From: Trichosphaerium sp. ATCC 40318
Taxonomy: Eukaryota > Discosea > Flabellinia > Trichosidae
NCBI GenBank assembly: GCA_038496445.1
Contig: JALMLS010000081.1
Span: 124,001-188,000, forward strand
Direction: 5' to 3'
DNA length: 64,000 bases
The notes beneath the pieces were generated by a model. The model ran no database searches. It was not told where the DNA came from and worked only from the letters and a program-made list of their open reading frames with translations. The translations under genes and the position numbers were made by a program. Of this stretch, positions 57,108 to 64,000 are shown piece after piece. Position 1 is the first letter of the stretch. Each line of letters begins with the position of its first letter.

Positions 57108-59814
57108 TTACACGGAATGAACAAACATCTTAAACTGATATACACCTGTTGCGCTATAGGTTCCATAGCTAAACATAAGGCGTTGAGAATAAGTCCATCC
57201 ACTGCTTAGTATATGTGCTCTTCCTTTTTGGCAAACACTACTAGCGTTTGGAATACGCTCAGGGATAAAGTTGACATTGGGTCCAGAACGCTAAAAGCAA
57301 CATGAGAAGATGGCTTGTATCTCCAATACGTATGTAAAACAATGACGTACTTGTATCACTAGCCGTCTGTTTCCAGCACCTGTAAAGCAATTAGGGCTAT
57401 ATGGTACATAAACATCAGCATAAGCTCCGCTTATTGTCTTCAAAGTAACAATCCATTCTAAAAGTTGTTAATTTTATATGTTGACTACCAAAAAGGGTAC
57501 CTGTGTTTGAGCTTTGGACGACGTTTGTCAATACAAATTGACTTGCAGATACTGGCGCAATGTTAGGGTACGGATTTGAGGCTGGAGAATGGTAAGATCC
57601 CAAGTCATGAACTGGACCAATGTTCGCTGGCCTAAAGGTAAAGTTAGCATGTGTTGGTGAAATAGACCTGTACGATTTTAGTGTCAGCCAATCTCGGAAT
57701 GGTCGTTGTGTTCCACCATGATTAGGGTTGTAAAGACCATAGGTCATCTGTATCATGACAATGTCATTGTCTTTCAACTGGATAGGGTTTGGTAGATCCA
57801 TACGCAGTTCGTAGTAGCATTTACCCAAATAGGTAATTGCGCACGGTGGAGGTGTTGTAGGAGGTACAGTTGTGGGCGGAAGAGTGGGTGCAACAGTGGT
57901 AGGCGCTACAGTTGTCGGTGGAAGTGTTGTCGGTGGTAATGTTGTTGGTTGCAGAGTAGTTGGAGGTGAGGTAGTTGGTGGCAACGTTGTTGGTTGAAGT
58001 GTTGTTGGAGACGGAGTTGGAGGTGCTGTTGTTGGCGGGGATGTTGGCACTATAGGAGCTGCTGTTGTGGGTACCACAGTTGGTGCCGGAGTAGGACATT
58101 GTGACTTGGAGTAAAAGAGTCTGTCTTCTGGGATAACTTGACGACCTGCTCGTGGTACATACCACTCAAGTTTAATATTACCATCACCTTCGTGGTCGTA
58201 GTATTCAACAGTAATTGGATAGTGCAAGTCTTTTACCAGGTGATATCCAAAGTACTTCATGCCAGTTGCCCCAGATCCCCATCTTACAAAAAATATCAGT
58301 AAGAGATCGCAATAGATTATGACAAATCGTACTCAATAATCTTCGATCTGGTTGCAAAGTATAGCCTCACACCATCGTCTGCGTTGACAACAAAATAAAA
58401 TGTTCCTGTAACTGGTGCTTTGACATATCCCTTAAGGGTACATCAGATGTCTTCACAAACATGGATAATGTACACGTACAGTCCATCGAACAGATATCTT
58501 ACTTGAGGGAAGATCCTGAGGAGTGCCAGCCGACCAATCGATATTTACAGTAGGATCAGCTTGAGGTTTAAGAATATTTTCAAACGCTGATTGAGTAGGT
58601 ATGTGTGGGTTTCCAGTATACTCAAAGTACTCTGCTAAGAGACCTTTTCTATGATATCCTCCGTTGCAAACTAAACTGCTATTAATATGAATGCTTTATA
58701 ATAGGCAAGGATGGATACCTGAAGGTGTTGGTCGGCACTTTCTTACTGAGAAACCAAACATTCCTGTACTTCCAAACATGTTCGCTGAACATCCTCTTGT
58801 AGGATACTGCTCACGAAAAGCTGTTTCCATCCAAGACTGACCTATAGTATCACGTTAGCACAATTTATTTCAGGTGGTAAGTACGTACCGTTGCAGTGAT
58901 TGTTAGGGCAGTCAGCGCAAATGCCACCAAAAGCAGTTTCTGTATATCCTATAATAATCAAGTTAGCTAAACATAAAAGTACGGTAAACTCTCTAACTCA
59001 CCAGTGGGACACTCTGGAGGCCAGCCAACATCGGAGCAATAATGGAGTCTACATTGACCATATCTAGCAAAGCCTATTTGGAACACAGCATCTAAAAAAC
59101 TCTATAATTAGCCGAAACATAAACTGTAAAGTAAAAAGTGAATACCATAGCATAGCGCATTGTCTGACCAAAAAGTGCCTTCTTCAGGCGTAGCATCCCA
59201 AGATACACAAGTCCAATCTACAAAACAGTAAACGCGATGATACAAGCACGTGCTGTACCTGCAGGGTGGGTAGCGTCATTGACAAATTTGAAGTTCATAT
59301 CAATTGATGTTTCCCAACACAAAAAGTTGTTTTGCCACGAATCCGGGTCTAGTGGCTCATACAACCTTTCACACGATTTACCAGAAACTGGACCTTGCGT
59401 GCTGAACTCAAAGGCACCTAAATATACAATCAGGCTACATTTATAGTGCAAAGTGAAGGACGTACTTGCGTCGCCTGTGTGTTCAGTCCAACACCAATAA
59501 TTGTCACTCCAGGAAGTTGCGGGAGGTTCGTTTGGATCGTCCAATGATAAACAGTGCATGTTGGCCACAGGTCCGCTTGTAGAGAACGCATACATCGGAT
59601 TACTACCAAGAGCTTCAGAGTTCCGCTTTACAATAGTAGACGAACTCGTTTGTAGAGCACCTTGAGTTGTGTTAGTAAAGTACTTATGTTGCTTTCGTGA
59701 GGGCCTACATGAAGTAGTTGTAACCAAAATTGCAAAGAGAAAAAGGTAAGGCTACGAAGGATTTAGTTGTTGGGTATTTGTTACTAGTAGTAGCATGTTT
59801 ACGTAAGTTGCCAT
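57108..59814 (-). CDS. Secreted PA14-domain protein with Pro/Thr stalk
   Basis: ATG 59814 (or in-frame 59796) starts a signal peptide (MLLLPYLFLFAILVTTTSC). Next come Cys/Trp modules of a repeated kind: FSTSGPV...SWSDNYWCW, FSTQGPVSG...SWQNNFLCW, and a third with FWSDNALC. A Cys-rich stretch follows (CPTGYTETAFGGICADCP), then a PA14 domain (EYFEYTGNP, TGTFYFVVNADDGVRLYF, YYDHEGDGNIKLEWYVP). A Thr/Pro-rich stalk of about 70 residues (PTTLPPTT repeats, 58110-57845) leads to a C-terminal domain ending YQFKMFVHSV (stop 57108-57110). PA14 domains often bind carbohydrate at the cell surface. About a dozen introns; no membrane anchor was seen. Confidence 0.7.
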
Positions 59815-60316
59815 CTCTTTGAAAATCACAGGTTTAATGAAAAAGTCAAGTAGTACTGTAAAGTGAACGCAAGTCGTAAACTGTTCTTTGAAGCAAACAC
59901 AAAAAATGCAAGCAAGAAACCCTACAGCGTTGTGTTCATTCTATTGCCAAACTGTGCTAGTATAGGCTATAGGTGTTAGACTTTGAGGCTTTGAAGTCCG
60001 CGTAGAATTAGTAGAAAATTGAAGATTTTTCATGTTCTTTTTATGTTGTAATGAAAAACGTCACACTTGGAGCTTCCTTTTTCGTTTATCGCAAGCTCGT
60101 GATTTATTACTAATGTGTTTATTGTCTGTCACCGTTTTTAAAGAAAACACAAAAAACTAAAACAAGCTACAACGTTTCATGGCTCACGTGATTTTCAGCG
60201 CATAAATTAGTTCTATGAATTCATATTAACGACTTATCGTTAACAAATACTATCTACATAGCACAAACAGCTAGGAAAAGACATCAAAGAGAAAACATAA
60301 CCAATTTGAAAAGTAT
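59815..60316. other. Intergenic, no gene recognised
   Basis: Upstream region of the PA14 gene. AT-rich, with no convincing exon. Confidence 0.45.
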
Positions 60317-60563
60317 TCAGAGAAACTTGGTCATAGTAAACATTTGAACTGTATTTTGCGACTTCGAAAACAACATTGCACATGAGCAATAAAGGCTCGG
60401 TCTCCTGCCATGATTTTCACAAAAGAGCCACGAAACAAAACCATTGAACCTTCAAATTTGTACATATGTATCTCCAGTTGTACTCTCGTTTTGTTGGTGA
60501 CCAGTTGAACGCAACACAAGAAAATAATAAGAGTGTACAAGTGCAAGCTATGTTGGTCTGCAT
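60317..60563 (-). CDS. Possible small secreted protein
   Basis: ATG 60563 begins a signal-peptide-like stretch (MQTNIACTCTLLLFSCVAF). Removing a 34-base intron (GTACAACTGG...TTGAAG) keeps an open frame with FCENHGRRPSLYCSCAMLF to a stop at 60317-60319. Without splicing the frame stops after 48 codons. The intron is short even for this genome, so confidence is low. Confidence 0.3.
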
Positions 60564-60789
60564 CACGTTCGAACACTTTGTAAAAACTGTGCTATCAATT
60601 TGCTAGCCCCGTCCGGCGACTGAGGACTCAATTTGTTGATGGTGTAGGGAGAAAAAGCACTTCCATCACACTTCCTTTACATTTCCAGATTTTACCCACT
60701 CCCTTAGAATCCAGTTACACCTCTTGCGGCGAAAATGTCTAATATAGTAAACGACTTGTTTTTTATTTTGTGAGAAAAAATATCCATTG

Positions 60790-61172
60790 TAAATTTTATG
60801 AAACCTTCCATCATTGATTGCTAACTTATCTTTTGCTGGTTGACCATTAAAGAAAATCTATCTACTGCTCCAACTTGATAATCATTTACGACTGTCATCG
60901 ACATTACCGCTCCAAGCAGAAGTTGTAGTATCTGTATAAATGTATCGGTATTTAATCTGACCGTCTGTACCGTCATGTGCCAGTTCCAGTTTGAGTCATA
61001 ATAAACGTGTCCACTGTGTCTGCATTGGTGGTAATGCTTTTGCAAGTGTATCAGTGTTCGCAATTACACCTTGCATAAGAGCACAGTCTTTCATCATAAA
61101 GAACCTCAAATAGAGTCATACGAGCTTGAATAGAAATGCCAGCGATGAAATCAAAAGTAGGGGTTGTTGCAT
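60790..61172 (-). CDS. Possible small secreted protein
   Basis: ATG 61172 gives MQQPLLLISSLAFLFKL, a signal-peptide-like start followed by GTATGA. Downstream exon-like pieces encode CRHSGHVYYDSNWNWHMT and, in another frame, TTTSAWSGNVDDSR. The joins are not settled and no family is recognised. Confidence 0.25.
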
Positions 61173-61841
61173 AGTTATGTAATGTTGGTAGCTTAGTTTC
61201 TTTTTGGTTTTTTTTCAAAGTTGTTTTTAAAGGTCAAAACAACGTGATTTCAAATAACATTTTGTGGCTTTTTTGCTATTTTGTTTGTCACCTTTTTGAC
61301 AAATTGGTATTGTTAGCAAGACAACGGTGTAGGAAATATGAGTAAATTAACGTGAGAAGACAACATTAGTTCAAAAAAAACACAAAGTGCAAACATTCAG
61401 TGATTGGTTTGCAAGTGTCGTTAAAAGCAGGTATGTGTTCAAAACCGCTTTTAGAAAATGTTGTTAAAAATCATTACCCTGCATTGAGTGGTTCTATGCT
61501 CTGTAGCACGGTTTTCTGACAAGAAAAACCATCCAATTTTTGTGATATTTTTTTAAATTTCAACAGGTTGCGTCTCACATAGTTAGCTTGTTGTTAATCA
61601 AAATATATCACTATCGCAAATTGACTATTTCAAATTACTCATACACCTAGAAGAGGTTTTTCTCTGTAGCTACAATACGAACTCTTGCAATGAAGGGACG
61701 GTGCTGCTAAAATCCCAAACTAGTTCCAATAGAACTCAGAGCAAGTACTACACAAACTATTCTGGCTTGCTTGTACTCAACATCAGATTTCGTGTTAGTT
61801 AGTTCAGCAAGCGTCAAAGAAAATTTAATCTAATATTATAT
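61173..61841. other. Intergenic, no gene recognised
   Basis: AT-rich sequence with no supported exon, RNA or repeat. Confidence 0.45.
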
Positions 61842-63654
61842 TTACAAGTCTTGTTGTTTTATTTCTGTATCTTTCTTTTTTTTCCTCGTTTCTATATTCA
61901 CCTTTTCAAGAGGTACTGTATCACTCTTAGGTTTTCTCCTTATAGCTGTTATTTGTGTTATATCAGCCGCAATTATGCATATCCAAAGACACGACCATAC
62001 AAAGAACCATCCCGCCGGGTATCGAAAAAATGGAGCTGCTCCCATAAGAGATATAATCATAGCGAGAATAGAAAAAACAGCGCTGAACATTAATTGAGAA
62101 GTGATCTAAAACAAAAACAATAGTTTAGTTAGATGACTTTCAAAGGAAAATTTTTTCTGACCTGTTTAATTTTGAGGACCTCTGGAGTCTTATGTGTAAC
62201 TTTATATAGCGCAATCAGTACTCTTGTACCATTAAACAATAAATAGGATACTACACATGTAGTGGCAATAAGGTAGAGAGCAAGAGCTGCTTGATAGACG
62301 TAATTTGCGTATCCGAAAGCCAAAACGAAAGCAATACTAAAATCGACTAGAATGATTATAAATATGACTGATACGCATGGTATCAAGAATTTGTGAACAT
62401 TATGTCTTGTGTGTTGCCTAAGTTCTTTTACATTATGAAGCATCTCGTGCCTACACATGGGTTAACATTGTAAAAACAAAAACCCTATTTTCTTATTTTT
62501 TTCTTACCAGTAAAACGCAATGATTACTGACGTTGCTAGTGATAGTGATGGTAATACTGTTATAGCGAAGTCGTGCAAAGCTTTTGGGAATATTCTCCGC
62601 GAATAAATTGGATCGATTATAATATACAGTGCCCGTACTATATTCAAAGTCAACAAACTTAAACAAAAAAATACGCCATGGGCCAAAGTGCGTACATGTG
62701 TTTGCAAAAATTTCTATGATGAGGCATGTGTGAGAAAGAGAGAATTTAAGCCCATTTCTTTTAGTAATTATACGAAGCTTGTGACATGCAATAAAAACAG
62801 CAGCAACTGCCAAGGTACCAGCTATAACCGAAAAGTAATACTGCAAACGAATAAGAAAAATACAGCGTAAAACAGCGAAAAAACGTAAAACAGCGAAAAA
62901 ACGTACAAACCCAAACTCGTTTATGCCTGACCATGGGTTGCTGTCTATTTATTCTTAACGGATTGGTATCACAAATTCTATTAGAACGTACCAGTACGAT
63001 GCAAGGTGACCATGAACGAAGGGTATGTGCCATTCTTGGGTGTATTCAAAACTTTCAAAATTTGAGCCAAGTCATCTCCTGCTTCCACTGTTGGTATCGC
63101 TGTAAGCTCAGGAGCTTGATTTTTATTGATTCTAAGGTAAGACAAACCCCCTGCCACCTCTTTACGAAAAAAAACCCGTTAAAATCTGACAGTTGTGCAC
63201 TAAAAACCTAGCACACGTGCTTGAAAATGTTTCAGATATTACAAGAGCTAAAGCTCCTTTATCAATTGCTTCAGCGACGAGATAACCCCAGTCATATGTG
63301 CCTGTTGTGATGTACACTATATTTCCTGAAACGTTAGGACTGACTAAGGAAACAATGGTCCCTAAAGAACAGTTACATTGCATGAAAAGTGAGCGGATAA
63401 ATAAACTCGCCGTCGTGAAAACAATATTACCTTGAATTGATGGCGTCCTCCACGCGTCCTTTGATATCCATCCGACGTCTGGTGTATTAAATGAACCTGC
63501 TCTATGCGTTGGCAATCAAAAGGGGGTAAAACAAATAGCTACAGGAAGTATATATAAACTTACGAGTATACGAGGAGTTTGTATTTAGTTCTAGTGCGCA
63601 CACAGGACCGCTCATGGTAAAAAATAATGCCAAAAGAAATCGTTTCATCAACAT
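61842..63654 (-). CDS. Seven-helix membrane protein with N-terminal PA domain
   Basis: ATG 63654 (or 63648) starts a signal peptide (MKRFLLALFFTMSGPVCA). The extracellular part has a protease-associated-type domain: VSGNIVYITTGTYDWGYLVA, AIDKGALALVI, then PELTAIPTVEAGDDLAQIL. After SNPWSGINEFG come seven hydrophobic segments: FSVIAGTLAVAAVFIACH, a TCLIIEIFANT/VFFCLSLLTLNIV pair, ITVLPSLSLATSVIIAFYW, FLIPCVSVIFIIILVDFSIA, LALYLIATTCVVSYLLF, and a final LMFSAVFSILAMIISLMGA/WFFVWSCLWICIIAADI pair. A Lys-rich cytoplasmic tail ends at 61842-61844. The layout is that of a receptor-like 7TM protein. I know no named animal GPCR family with an extracellular PA domain. About seven introns. Confidence 0.65.
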
Positions 63655-64000
63655 CGAAATAGGGAAATGTGCTGCTCACGTGAGTAATCACGTGCCGCTT
63701 TATGAGGTTTTTAATATAGGCCCTCTTCGACGCGCTATTAGCCGCTTGATGTGATTTCTTCGACGACGAGAGTGATCAAATAGAAGCGAAATATCGTCAG
63801 GTATTGTTACGATCGGAATTTGTTCAGTATTTGAAATTCTTAGGTTGTGTTTTTTTATCGCGACGTACTCCCTTTTTTTTTTTATTTTGATTCTTACTAA
63901 AACTAGATTATATTATCACGTGACGACTCATCATCCAAGCATAGCTTGGTATAAATAAACGTGAAACCAAATTAGAAATTATTTAAAAGGTTTTTTTTTG
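63655..64000. other. Right edge, no gene recognised
   Basis: Upstream region of the PA-7TM gene, with two CACGTG words and T-runs. Any gene continuing past the window edge is not visible. Confidence 0.45.

Noticed and set aside
1-64000. tRNA and rRNA genes
   Set aside because: I looked for TTCGA/TTCAA T-loop words paired with acceptor stems and for rRNA cores and found none I could support.

Overview
This is nuclear DNA of a unicellular or simple eukaryote. Genes are interrupted by many short spliceosomal introns (roughly 35-160 nt). Their 5' splice sites are mostly GTACGT, GTAAGT, GTGCGT or GTGAGT. The set includes a PTEN-type phosphatase, a Rho GTPase, a RhoGAP, LIM domains, complete dihydropyrimidine dehydrogenase, lariat debranching enzyme, a SMARCAD1-type remodeller, an O-fucosyltransferase, secreted PA14 and PA-domain proteins and a selenoprotein W. 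The selenoprotein argues against land plants and most fungi. I lean to a protist in or near the Opisthokonta/Amorphea but cannot name it.

Layout. 1-2480: a probable multi-spanning membrane protein. 2.9-13.4 kb: repeat-rich and accessory. It holds an AGGCATT-rich inverted-repeat region, a truncated LINE (reverse transcriptase) apparently sitting inside a small CAGTGGTGGAATC-ended element, 3' fragments of the same LINE, a 2-kb inverted-repeat element with two arrays of a 35-bp near-palindromic unit, and two orphan coding regions. 13.4-25 kb: a putative mitochondrial protein, a PTEN-C2 phosphatase that runs into five LIM domains, an ankyrin/BTB protein on the other strand, and a RhoGAP with an RGG-like tail. 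These look like phosphoinositide and actin signalling genes. 25.1-31.5 kb: DPYD (-), a four-zinc-finger RanBP2-type protein (+) and a small acidic-tailed protein (-). 31.7-44 kb: a possible MAPEG-like protein, a CDF-type cation transporter, an O-fucosyltransferase, an F-box protein, a PEX11-like ORF, an unassigned gene and a large type-I membrane protein. 44.4-52.6 kb: SMARCAD1-like remodeller (-), a small acidic protein (-), DBR1 (+), and selenoprotein W (-) with its SECIS element. 52.7-64 kb: an unassigned gene, an F-box-like/LRR gene with an in-frame stop, a Rho GTPase with altered catalytic residues, a secreted PA14 protein, two possible small secreted proteins, and a PA-domain seven-helix membrane protein.

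Most genes are single copy and housekeeping-like, and neighbours do not form operons. Several pairs are divergent with very short shared upstream regions (acidic protein/DBR1, 85 bp; F-box/PEX11-like, about 170 bp; DPYD/zinc finger, 270 bp). Gene structures were built by eye from frame continuity, splice-site words and known family motifs, so exon ends carry a few bases of uncertainty where stated.
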